This document shows positions 52,601-64,000 of a stretch of 64,000 nucleotides of DNA, in pieces. Position 1 is the first letter of the stretch; each line of letters begins with the position of its first letter. The notes below the pieces were generated by a model. It saw nothing but the letters and a program-made list of their open reading frames with translations, searched no databases and was not told where the DNA came from. Source of the DNA: Merluccius polli (taxonomy: Eukaryota; Chordata; Actinopteri; Gadiformes; Merlucciidae); NCBI GenBank assembly GCA_030340625.1, contig JAOPHQ010002331.1, positions 2,501 to 66,500 on the forward strand, written 5' to 3'. Both the position numbers and the translations under genes were made by a program.

Positions 52601-53134
52601 CAGCTTCCCACTCAGAGACAACCTGCAGCATCAGTCACCACGGTTACCACTCAGAGACAACCTGTAGCTGTCACAATGGAGATAACATGTTACATAACCC
52701 TGCCATACGCCTTACAGCGCGTCTCGCATGCGTCCTTTAAACTCCATGGTGCTCTCTCTCTGCTGGTGGAGGCCGCGCAGGACGGCTATCTCCGCCTGCA
52801 GGGCCCGGCTCTGGGCCTCCAGCAGGGCCCGGCTCTGGACCTCCTGCAGGGTCCGGTTCTGGGCCTCCTGCAGGGCCCGGCTCTGGGCCTCCAGCAGGGC
52901 CCGGCTCTGGACCTCCTGCAGGGTCCGGTTCTGGGCCTCCTGCAGGGCCTGGCTCTGGGCCTCCAGCAGGGCCCGACTCTGGACCTCCTGCAGGGTCCGG
53001 TTCTGGGCCTCCTGCAGGGCCTGGCTCTGGGCCTCCAGCAGGGCCCGACTCTGGACCTCCTGCAGGGTCCGGTTCTGGACCTCCTGCAGGACCCGGTTCT
53101 GGGCCTCCTGCAGCCTCTCCGTGTCCCCCTTCAT
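7715..53134 (-). CDS. CENPP: Centromere protein P, with three genes nested in intron 6
   Basis: CENP-P is a subunit of the CENP-O/P/Q/U/R module of the constitutive centromere-associated network at the inner kinetochore. Coding exons in transcript order: 53134-52716, 52622-52477, 51969-51881, 50098-50019, 48083-47987, 8686-8607, 8486-8395 and 7833-7715 (TAG). All phases match, giving 373 aa against 288 in human. The extra length is an N-terminal array of 13 octapeptides (residues 8-111). After it come conserved blocks: ALQAEIAVLR, QMSGISLTSCTVKTLQK, CLDLHFQVDFQLSEAQ, ISSFVSRAEEHCDLLQFF, EKYPSVVSLPEG, VLAVHWSVVVSKEGDV and SFHSLLSLLGTEAALENLI. The C-terminal part corresponds to the RWD-type region. 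A non-coding first exon probably ends at 53488 (donor after AAT), spliced to an acceptor at 53150. The intron from 8687 to 47986 holds ECM2, ASPN and OGN in antisense, as in human. Confidence 0.93.
7930..8290 (+). mobile_element. LINE ORF2 fragment
   Basis: The translated + strand reads FTGLLVSILDMHAPVGAPWV and later LRNYVTKLNKKKKLYYES. This is the linker between endonuclease and reverse transcriptase seen in fish non-LTR elements. Stops interrupt it. It sits in the intron between CENPP exons 8486-8395 and 7833-7715. Confidence 0.7.
8804..8851. repeat. (CA)n microsatellite
   Basis: Uninterrupted CA run of about 24 units. Confidence 0.97.
8975..9310. repeat. About 44-bp minisatellite
   Basis: Seven to eight copies of a unit with TTTATGTGCTGGGTGTAC and AAAGGGGGGTG or AGAGGGGAGGTG, upstream of ECM2. 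Confidence 0.92.
9491..9549. repeat. (GT)n(AT)n microsatellite
   Basis: About 24 GT units followed by a short AT run. Confidence 0.95.
9765..10012. repeat. CTGT-rich tandem repeat
   Basis: Irregular copies of CTCATCCTGTCTGTCTGTTA, upstream of ECM2. Confidence 0.9.
10030..10575. repeat. About 35-bp GA-rich minisatellite upstream of ECM2
   Basis: About 15 copies of a unit containing GGGAGAGGGGAGGTGTCCAG. It ends about 70 bases before the ECM2 start codon. The long reverse-strand frames full of TWTPPLSLLL-like text are read-through of this array and are not genes. Confidence 0.93.
10644..16566 (+). CDS. ECM2: Extracellular matrix protein 2, VWFC-less form
   Basis: This is a secreted leucine-rich-repeat matrix protein related to the small leucine-rich proteoglycans. 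Exons: 10644-10770, 11076-11243, 12324-13091, 14021-14136, 14718-14853, 15038-15195, 15457-15596, 15740-15852, 16008-16221 and 16398-16566 (TGA). Phases agree throughout, giving 702 aa (human 699). Residues 1-22 are a signal peptide (MKWVLLLAALGMLLVLVPVA), followed by an Arg-rich basic stretch and a Pro-rich repeat (HPPGVL). A Glu/Arg coiled coil runs over about 131-290, then an acidic run. The LRR cap has Cys near 323 and 333 (CDISDVTMRC). About a dozen LRRs follow, with NSIRTIPAEAFNG, LEYLYLSYNKL and FLRLNNNNIRSIPEE. The end, FSCVRSASSVVFKPQ, matches human. The von Willebrand C domain present in human is not found. It lies antisense inside CENPP intron 6. Confidence 0.94.
11267..11430. mobile_element. 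Fragment related to the hAT MITE at 25169
   Basis: CCAGGGGCTCTTAACTTTTT and CTCGGGACCCAAAGACA parallel the left end of the intact element at 25169-25375. A matching inverted piece with AAATTGTCTTTTGGATCC lies at 12047-12066, so the copy may be longer and rearranged. Confidence 0.5.
12282..12299. repeat. Poly-C run before ECM2 exon 3
   Basis: About 18 C residues end 24 bases before the exon starting at 12324, so they may serve as its pyrimidine tract. Confidence 0.9.
13075..13165. repeat. Duplication across the ECM2 exon 3 donor
   Basis: TCTCTCAGTCTAGAAGGTAC spans the exon end at 13091 and is repeated at about 13127-13146, with a diverged copy of the following intron sequence. Confidence 0.85.
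13480..13810. repeat. About 42-bp AT-rich minisatellite
   Basis: Eight copies of a unit with ACATAGTACCTTAATTTAG and AACTTTAGATTAGAT, in ECM2 intron 3. Confidence 0.92.
14340..14655. repeat. ACTACACCAA satellite
   Basis: Irregular short tandem repeat of ACTACACCAAACTACAGTAC and variants. The 133-residue open frame over it is an artefact of low complexity. The preceding 60 bases (from 14270) resemble part of the hAT sequence at 44815. Confidence 0.88.
14838..14995. repeat. Tandem copies of the ECM2 exon 5 donor region
   Basis: GAGAACAGCTTCC at the exon end (14853) and the intron start recur three times as GAACAGCCTCCACTCCACCC or close variants, each followed by TGGTCTCATGTGTTT. Confidence 0.85.
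15205..15340. repeat. About 33-bp tandem repeat in ECM2 intron 6
   Basis: Four copies of ACTGGTATTAACCTGTTAAC with variants. Confidence 0.85.
16675..16815. repeat. Palindromic tandem repeat in the ECM2 3' UTR region
   Basis: Repeated GTACCTGGTACTGTACCAAA units. GTAC-centred palindromes make the array self-complementary. It begins about 110 bases after the stop codon. Confidence 0.88.
16820..17920. other. ECM2 downstream region, no gene seen
   Basis: AT-rich unique-looking sequence. It includes a two-copy 36-bp duplication at 17055-17130 and an AATAAA at 17563-17568, about 1 kb past the ECM2 stop, which could be its polyadenylation signal. No coding exon was recognised. Confidence 0.5.
17925..18250. 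repeat. About 90-bp tandem repeat
   Basis: Three to four copies containing TCTGGAGGTCCTGTTCTAAA and GTGTCTGGTAAGTTAGTC, between ECM2 and ASPN. Confidence 0.85.
18251..20340. other. ECM2-ASPN intergenic sequence
   Basis: No gene seen. A three-copy repeat of about 33 bp lies at 19355-19440 (CACCTTCCTGTACTGTAGAA), short ATACACATAGAGTAG copies lie at 19875-19965, and the rest is AT-rich. A 5' untranslated exon of ASPN could be here but cannot be located by eye. Confidence 0.5.
20350..21170. repeat. About 28-bp minisatellite upstream of ASPN
   Basis: Some 30 copies of GGGTTTAGCTACAGGGTGAA plus CAGGGACA, with higher-order variants (CATGGTGGA, CCAGCG). Confidence 0.95.
21655..22040. repeat. About 41-bp minisatellite abutting ASPN
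   Basis: Nine copies of a unit with GATGACATCATGGTCTGG and CTTTCTATTGGTTCA. It ends about 55 bases before the ASPN start codon and so overlaps the region where the 5' UTR exon acceptor must lie. Confidence 0.93.
22096..24956 (+). CDS. ASPN: Asporin, class I small leucine-rich proteoglycan
   Basis: Asporin is a secreted matrix protein of cartilage and periodontal ligament that binds collagen and TGF-beta. Exons: 22096-22357, 22549-22661, 23382-23595, 23687-23797, 23921-24014, 24129-24267 and 24753-24956 (TAG), giving 378 aa (human 380). Residues 1-15 are the signal peptide. Residues 36-69 are an Asp/Glu run, the counterpart of the polymorphic aspartate repeat that separates asporin from decorin and biglycan. 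The N-terminal cysteines 71, 75, 77 and 84 follow C-X3-C-X-C-X6-C, the class I pattern. LRRs follow, with IDLQNNDITDINENDFKGL, HVLEMSANPL, LGLSFNQIKSVENGSL and IYLHANKISSVGINDFC. The tail NPVKYWNVQPAAFRC holds the last-repeat Cys pair. The start has a good context (CACCATGA). It lies antisense inside CENPP intron 6. Confidence 0.96.
22895..23330 (+). mobile_element. L1-like LINE 3' fragment in ASPN intron 2
   Basis: From 23070 the + strand reads CRFCNEEEEDQLHLFSYCQ and then YVASLWIYG. This is the Cys/His zinc-finger end of L1-type reverse transcriptases. An A-rich 3' end with GTACCTGTAATAAAAA follows. The copy is 5'-truncated and inactive. Confidence 0.7.
24255..24440. repeat. 28-bp repeat grown from the ASPN exon 6 donor
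   Basis: The junction CTACCTCCAG/GTCAGA at 24267/24268 is the first of about six tandem copies, with TATATACTGCAG between copies. Each copy reproduces the exon end and a GT donor-like site. Confidence 0.92.
24943..25168. repeat. About 61-bp repeat including the ASPN stop codon
   Basis: The final codons (AGGAGGAGGAAGTAG) plus 45 bases of 3' UTR are repeated four times. The last copy is cut by the MITE at 25169. Each copy repeats the stop codon. Confidence 0.92.
25169..25375. mobile_element. hAT-type MITE, 207 bp
   Basis: The ends CAGGGGTTCTTAAAC and (from the right) CAGTGTTTCTTAAAC are inverted repeats. The flanks CTTTACGG (25161-25168) and CTTTACAG (25376-25383) are an 8-bp target duplication with one mismatch. 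It is non-coding. Confidence 0.85.
25384..26960. other. ASPN-OGN intergenic, first part
   Basis: No gene seen; in human OMD lies in the ASPN-OGN interval. GTGGGGCTATG repeats occur at 25790-25930 and short CATACTACTAGAT repeats at 26560-26620. An AATAAA at 26862-26867 is a distant polyadenylation candidate. Confidence 0.5.
27413..27875. mobile_element. TIR element, 463 bp, in the minisatellite
   Basis: The left end CATAGATAATATACGTAGAC and the right end in reverse complement CATAGACATATATACGTAGA continue into a shared CGCCTCAT. The flanks are GAGCTATG at 27405-27412 and 27876-27883, an 8-bp direct repeat. The host array also carries this motif, which weakens that evidence somewhat. No protein was seen. 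Confidence 0.75.
27892..28246. mobile_element. hAT MITE, 355 bp, in the minisatellite
   Basis: The left end CAGGGATTCCCAAAGTG pairs with the right end in reverse complement CAGCGGTTCCCAAACTT. The perfect 8-bp flanks TGCTAAAG lie at 27884-27891 and 28247-28254. It starts 16 bases from the previous element. Confidence 0.88.
28570..28770. repeat. CTCTAGAGACC tandem repeat
   Basis: Irregular copies of GACCCTCTAGAGACCAGACC, in the ASPN-OGN interval. Confidence 0.88.
29066..29142. repeat. (CA)38 microsatellite
   Basis: Uninterrupted CA run, followed by GACA-rich sequence to about 29215. Confidence 0.97.
29330..29640. other. Possible inserted repeat within a short duplication
   Basis: Copies of ACAGACCTACAGTAACACA flank an A-rich block (29430-29590) with GACCATAAAACAGTACAAAG. 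The block could be the reverse of a retroposon tail. The open frame on the minus strand is hydrophobic low complexity and matches no family I know. Confidence 0.3.
29940..30240. repeat. About 36-bp minisatellite
   Basis: Eight copies of ACTACCAGAGGATATCTATA plus GTATACTATAGACAT. Confidence 0.95.
30552..30598. repeat. (TCC)n microsatellite
   Basis: About 15 TCC triplets. The Pro-run open frame over it is not supported as a gene. Confidence 0.96.
30690..31115. repeat. 28-bp minisatellite
   Basis: About 15 copies of CACACAGAGACCTACTGAGG plus TACACTAT or TACACCAT. Confidence 0.96.
31660..32600. repeat. About 44-bp minisatellite
   Basis: Some 20 copies with CCCAGGGGCCCTCATGACCA and CTAGTATGTTTTACTGGCT. 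Repeated short open frames (MFYWLPGALMTS) are by-products. Confidence 0.95.
33110..33325. repeat. 48-bp minisatellite upstream of OGN
   Basis: Five copies with GGTTGGTGCTAGGCAGGGAG and AAGTGTGTCTGTGCTGTAT. It ends about 130 bases before the OGN start codon. Confidence 0.93.
33456..43395 (+). CDS. OGN: Osteoglycin (mimecan), class III small leucine-rich proteoglycan
   Basis: Osteoglycin is a secreted keratan-sulfate-type matrix protein of bone, cornea and vessel wall. Exons: 33456-33602, 38234-38315, 38628-38792, 40680-40882, 41390-41482 and 43225-43395 (TGA). Phases agree, giving 286 aa (human 298). Residues 1-19 are the signal peptide (MATVLFLCMVVPWLATVSG). The second exon supplies an acidic stretch (DGVLDDEPDDGPIAGG). 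The cysteine cluster in LPTCLLCVCLTGSVYCEE follows C-X2-C-X-C-X6-C, the class III signature. AYLYARYNRIKKIAAKDFAD and LLEELSLAENRLVKLP are close to human. The end KYPNSCTCLKALPIGRYH matches the human C terminus. The second exon is the least certain because it is short and low in conservation, but its frame joins both neighbours exactly. Intron 1 (33603-38233) contains the nested transposon cluster. Confidence 0.95.
33600..33900. repeat. About 33-bp repeat starting at the OGN exon 1 donor
   Basis: GGTAAACACTAACCCCTTAA and CACTAACCATTAAG alternate from the donor at 33603 onward. The TTAACCCC-like text is not a telomere array. Confidence 0.9.
33903..35199. other. OGN intron 1, sequence without recognised features
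   Basis: AT-rich. Two copies of a block of about 60 bases with TTTACACTCTGATTATTCAG lie at 34525-34610, and short repeats of ACATGTTCTAATCAA lie at 35100-35205 (the target of the insertions that follow). Confidence 0.55.
35526..36406. mobile_element. Inner hAT-like element
   Basis: The ends TAGAGCTGGGCGATA and (from the right) TAGGGCTGGGCAATA are inverted repeats. The flanks GCTGGAAC (35518-35525) and GTTGGAAC (36407-36414) match at 7 of 8 bases. A related copy lies near 52060-52195. It is itself interrupted at 35753-36273. Confidence 0.82.
35753..36273 (-). mobile_element. Innermost element, 521 bp, with a helicase-like fragment
   Basis: It is flanked by TAATGCAG at 35745-35752 and 36274-36281, a perfect 8-bp target duplication. 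The left end TAGCCTGGCAAGCCAGACC and the right end in reverse CTAGCCTAGAAATCT are imperfect inverted repeats. On the minus strand 36083-35880 encodes about 67 residues including FSLRKEQRTALKSFLEKKDL. This resembles the Q-motif region at the start of RecQ-type helicases but is cut before any Walker A motif. I take it as a captured or deleted remnant. Confidence 0.72.
37004..37553. mobile_element. Long-TIR MITE, 550 bp
   Basis: The left end GCCGTCTTTCCACTGGAAGT and the right end in reverse GCCGTCTTTCCACTGGTAGT continue as ACCAGCTCGTCTCGC, so about 35 bases match with one difference. The target duplication is unclear. It sits inside the outer element 35208-37688. Confidence 0.82.
37698..37989. 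mobile_element. hAT MITE, 292 bp
   Basis: The ends CAGTGTTTCTCAAATGG and (from the right) CAATGGTTCTCAAACTA are inverted repeats. The perfect 8-bp flanks TTCTAATC lie at 37690-37697 and 37990-37997. The left flank overlaps the right target duplication of the outer element, so two elements share almost one target. Confidence 0.87.
38338..38407. repeat. (ACC)n(ATC)n microsatellite
   Basis: Trinucleotide run beginning 22 bases after the donor of OGN exon 2 (exon end 38315). Confidence 0.95.
38855..39000. repeat. About 52-bp tandem repeat
   Basis: Three copies containing CAATGTTAGCCTGGTGAAGT and ATAGACGGTATACA, just after the OGN exon ending at 38792. Confidence 0.93.
39005..39400. repeat. 33-bp minisatellite
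   Basis: About 12 copies of CCCGCTTACTTTTAAAATGA plus AAAAAGCCTGCAG. Because 33 is a multiple of three, several frames remain open (FKMKKA-like). These are not genes. Confidence 0.94.
39631..40617. mobile_element. hAT-like element with perfect internal hairpin
   Basis: The left end TAGGGATGTGACAGAATAAT and the right end in reverse TAGGGATGTGAACAACTCAC suggest a hAT-type element. The 8-bp flanks could not be matched, so the exact limits are tentative. It contains the perfect inverted repeat at 40012-40099. Part of it is similar to 41860-42010 and to 44815-44890. Confidence 0.6.
40012..40099. repeat. Perfect hairpin, 33-bp outer arms
   Basis: The arm at 40012-40044, starting CAGCAATCCTACGTGATATT, is the exact reverse complement of 40067-40099. 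The 22 bases between them pair again (GCGTTATT/AATAACGC). Confidence 0.93.
40965..41235. repeat. 61-bp tandem repeat
   Basis: Four copies with CTACACCCTTCCACACCTT and CAGCTATCTGGCTTACAAC, in OGN intron 4. Confidence 0.93.
41550..43130. repeat. GTTAGAACAGTGACATCTAC array split by an element
   Basis: Units of about 24-40 bp run from 41550 to 41668 and from 42672 to 43130 in OGN intron 5. The gap is the hAT-like insertion. Confidence 0.9.
41669..42671. mobile_element. hAT-like element, 1003 bp
   Basis: The ends TAGGGCTTAATAGAGCCCGA and (from the right) TAGGGCTGGCCCGAGTAC are inverted repeats. The flanks CTCATTAG (41661-41668) and CTCATTAA (42672-42679) match at 7 of 8 bases. A further insertion with CCAAATATAAGAC and GTCGTCTTA ends seems present at about 42055-42530. 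It includes a poly-G run at 42502-42518. Confidence 0.75.
43396..44080. other. OGN 3' UTR and downstream
   Basis: Mostly unique sequence after the OGN stop. No clear AATAAA lies within the first 600 bases; one is at 44562-44567. No coding sequence seen. Confidence 0.45.
44085..44400. repeat. About 29-bp repeat, CCTAACCC-rich
   Basis: Ten or so copies of CTACAGGAGGTACAATACC plus CTAACCC. The repeat is too long and irregular to be telomeric. Confidence 0.9.
44985..46475. repeat. 45-bp minisatellite, about 33 copies
   Basis: The unit contains TTAGGTCTTGTTCTGTGTTT and AATATAATGGGTGGTAATGG, varying by 1-3 bases. Larger blocks are duplicated: 45000-45290 resembles 45640-45960. Being a multiple of three, it leaves open frames (GWFRSCSVFNIMGGN) that are not genes. 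Confidence 0.96.
46490..47986. other. OGN-CENPP exon 5 interval
   Basis: No gene seen. Three copies of ATGCTTGTATGGAGCCCTCC lie at 47350-47440. The rest is AT-rich sequence of the CENPP intron. Confidence 0.5.
48258..49115 (+). mobile_element. Interspersed element, inverted partner of 2272-2650
   Basis: It starts like a hAT terminus (GTCTGCACGATGAGGAAAA). From about 48600 to 49115 it is the reverse complement of 2272-2650, with CTGAACCTTACAATGTGTC and ATAATTGAAAAATGACTGCG shared. It interrupts a run of TATTATACGTTATAATATAG repeats (48110-48240, resuming at 49107). No protein was recognised. Confidence 0.6.
49602..49657. repeat. (GACA)n(GA)n microsatellite
   Basis: Short GAGACA copies followed by about 19 GA units. 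A diffuse GAGA-rich zone precedes it at 49260-49470. Confidence 0.93.
49735..49895. repeat. 42-bp tandem repeat
   Basis: Four copies with CAGTACAGAGACAGGTCATT and GGAGCAGGTAGGGGTTAGA, in the CENPP intron between 48083 and 50019. Confidence 0.93.
49900..50018. repeat. About 22-bp repeat running up to a CENPP splice donor
   Basis: Copies of GTGTTACTGCTCAGTACTAA end at the CENPP exon 50098-50019. The donor (GTAACA on the minus strand) lies within the last copy's GTGTTAC. Confidence 0.88.
50190..50850. repeat. 35-bp minisatellite
   Basis: About 19 copies of ACTTCTAGAAGGTACAATGT plus GCTTGTATTACTGAT (or CTTGGAT). TTCTAGAA makes each copy partly palindromic. Confidence 0.96.
50925..51535. repeat. 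20-bp minisatellite
   Basis: About 30 copies of GGCTCTGCTCCTAACTCTCT with TTC/CCA variants. Confidence 0.95.
52020..52195. mobile_element. hAT-like fragment, empty-site copy
   Basis: It contains TTTTCATCACTTTACTGTAA then TACAGCCTCTAAAACC and ends CAATATATTGCCCAGCCCTA. This is the right part of the inner element at 35526-36406, without its 521-bp insertion. Confidence 0.78.
52802..53113 (-). repeat. 24-bp coding repeat in CENPP exon 2
   Basis: There are thirteen in-frame copies of an eight-residue unit. The forms are LQEAQNRT, LQEVQSRA and LLEAQSQA/LLEAQSRA, cycling in that order, so a 72-bp higher-order unit is also visible. The unit is a multiple of three, so the other frames stay open too; the Pro/Gly-rich frames on either strand are shadows. 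The region is predicted to be helical and Gln/Glu-rich. It sits just ahead of the ALQAEIAVLR segment that is near the very start of human CENP-P. Confidence 0.93.
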
Positions 53135-53254
53135 CCTCCACTCAGCCCGCTGAATACAAGACGAGTTTAAACTGTTAAAAACAGAGGTCGCTTATTGTCA
53201 AACTATCCTCCTCTCGATAATGACACTGTTAACTTGGAGGTTACACACACGTAT

Positions 53255-53460
53255 TATCTATCAGACTGTTTTAAGCTTTAATCGTAATAAACCGTGTTAT
53301 CTATCAGACTGTTTTAAGCTTTAATAGTAATAAACCGTGTTATCTATCAGACTGTTTTAAGCTTTAATAGTAATAAACCGTGTTATCTATCAGACTGTTT
53401 TAAGCTTTAATAGTAATAAACCGTGTTATCTATCGGACTGTTTTAAGCTTTAACAGAAAT
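53255..53460. repeat. 43-bp tandem repeat in CENPP intron 1
   Basis: Four and a half copies with TATCTATCAGACTGTTTTAA and GCTTTAATAGTAATAAACC. Confidence 0.95.
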
Positions 53461-53479
53461 TAAAGGGCGGTTAAATACG

Positions 53480-54287
53480 TAACTTACATTTTCTTCAGTT
53501 GGTTCAGTTCACGTGCGCAGGGTCCAAAACCAAAACAACCTCAGATTTCGCGCCGTCTGGAATCTACCACTTTCACATTAAGGGGGAGTTCAATTGAATG
53601 TACAAAATAATTAAATGGAAACATACTACGTGTATGATTATTTGTTTAATACAAAATTAATGGTAATTGTGATTTATTAGAAGTATACTCAGTGATGTTA
53701 TGTTAAAATACTGGGACAAAATATTGTCAACTTTATAAATCTTAGAACCCCCAACAATGGGAAACCATGTGTTGCGTGCACCACTGTTTATTGGCAACAA
53801 GAATATCGCTTCTGTAATTAAAATGTATAACTTGGAAAAAAAATATACACATGAATTATGTTTTCTTATTCGACCTATTCAACTTTTTATAGTCATCCGG
53901 TGACATTACATCTGTATTATTTGCTGTTGAGCTCAGAGCATGACAGCGTCTGTCGCTTAGACTGAAAGCGGAACCTAATCGCACGGAACTATTGTTCACG
54001 GGTTTTAGATATTCAGGGCGGAGATAACAGTTGCGCCAGCGTGTACATGTGAGTAAATATCTCTTCACACTAATCCTGTGTACTTTTACCTACATTACTC
54101 TACTATATGTTTATTCTTTACTTTATATGTATCTGCATGCCAACGTCTCTTGTCATGTATGCTGTCTAATGCTACAGGTTAAACACCGACTTCAATCACA
54201 TTATCTGTCTAATTTAGTACGAACCAGTCTCGTAAAGCTCTGTTAAGAGTATAGTACATGTCTGTTTCCGAGTAATACATGACGGTA

Positions 54288-54346
<59 letters not shown>

Positions 54347-54348
54347 GC
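53480..54348. promoter_or_regulatory. Divergent CENPP/NOL8 promoter interval
   Basis: The genes start head to head. CENPP has a probable untranslated exon ending at 53488, and the NOL8 start codon is at 54349. The interval has GC-containing patches near 53510-53560 and 53940-54050 and no recognisable coding sequence. It ends in a TG run just before the NOL8 ATG. Exact start sites cannot be read from sequence alone. Confidence 0.45.
54290..54344. repeat. (TG)27 run before the NOL8 start
   Basis: It ends five bases before the ATG at 54349. The AG in TGTGAAGC could be a 3' splice site, making the TG run the end of a 5' UTR intron. Confidence 0.96.
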
Positions 54349-63938
<9,590 letters not shown>

Positions 63939-63941
63939 GTG

Positions 63942-63942
<1 letters not shown>

Positions 63943-63973
<31 letters not shown>
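63943..63973. repeat. (CA)15 microsatellite
   Basis: Begins five bases after the last NOL8 exon visible in the window. Confidence 0.96.
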
Positions 63974-63978
<5 letters not shown>

Positions 63979-64000
63979 GTTGCACACACCAGGTCACATG

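Noticed and set aside
52304..53170. Plus-strand 288-residue frame and Gly/Pro-rich minus frame over CENPP exon 2
   Set aside because: Shadows of the 24-bp repeat. Only the minus frame starting at 53134 joins the downstream CENPP exons in phase.

Overview
This window is genomic DNA from a vertebrate, most probably a teleost fish. The genes are split into many short GT-AG exons. All six proteins are vertebrate-specific or have vertebrate-type domain layouts. The non-coding DNA holds long TG/CA runs, many minisatellites, hAT-type elements with 8-bp target duplications, and the LINE 3' tail typical of fish genomes. I cannot name the species. Nothing here is prokaryotic: there is no operon, CRISPR array or insertion sequence.

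Layout. IPPK (+, 440-7044; first coding exon lies left of the window) meets the 3' end of CENPP (-, stop codon at 7715-7717) tail to tail. CENPP then runs to its start codon at 53134. Its sixth intron (8687-47986, about 39 kb) contains three genes of the leucine-rich extracellular-matrix cluster, all on the + strand: ECM2 (10644-16566), ASPN (22096-24956) and OGN (33456-43395). NOL8 (+, 54349 to beyond the right edge) starts head to head with CENPP. The order IPPK-(CENPP: ECM2-ASPN-OGN)-NOL8, including the nesting, is that of human 9q22.31. OMD, which sits between ASPN and OGN in human, was not seen. I built every gene model by joining exons by hand. All splice phases match from exon to exon, and the predicted lengths (ECM2 702, ASPN 378, OGN 286 and CENPP 373 aa) suit the families, except that CENPP is enlarged.

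Functions. ECM2, asporin and osteoglycin are secreted matrix proteins of cartilage, bone and connective tissue. CENP-P is a subunit of the inner-kinetochore CENP-O/P/Q/U/R complex. NOL8 is a nucleolar RNA-binding protein needed for ribosome biogenesis. IPPK makes inositol hexakisphosphate. They share no pathway; the linkage is ancient synteny.

Most of the non-coding sequence is tandem repeat or transposon. Points of most interest are: minisatellites that appear to have grown out of exon-intron junctions; exons flanked by complementary TG and CA runs; a 13-copy, 24-bp coding repeat that lengthens the CENP-P N terminus; an ECM2 without its VWFC domain; and a three-deep nest of hAT-like elements at 35.2-38.0 kb, for which an empty copy of one insertion site survives at 52 kb.
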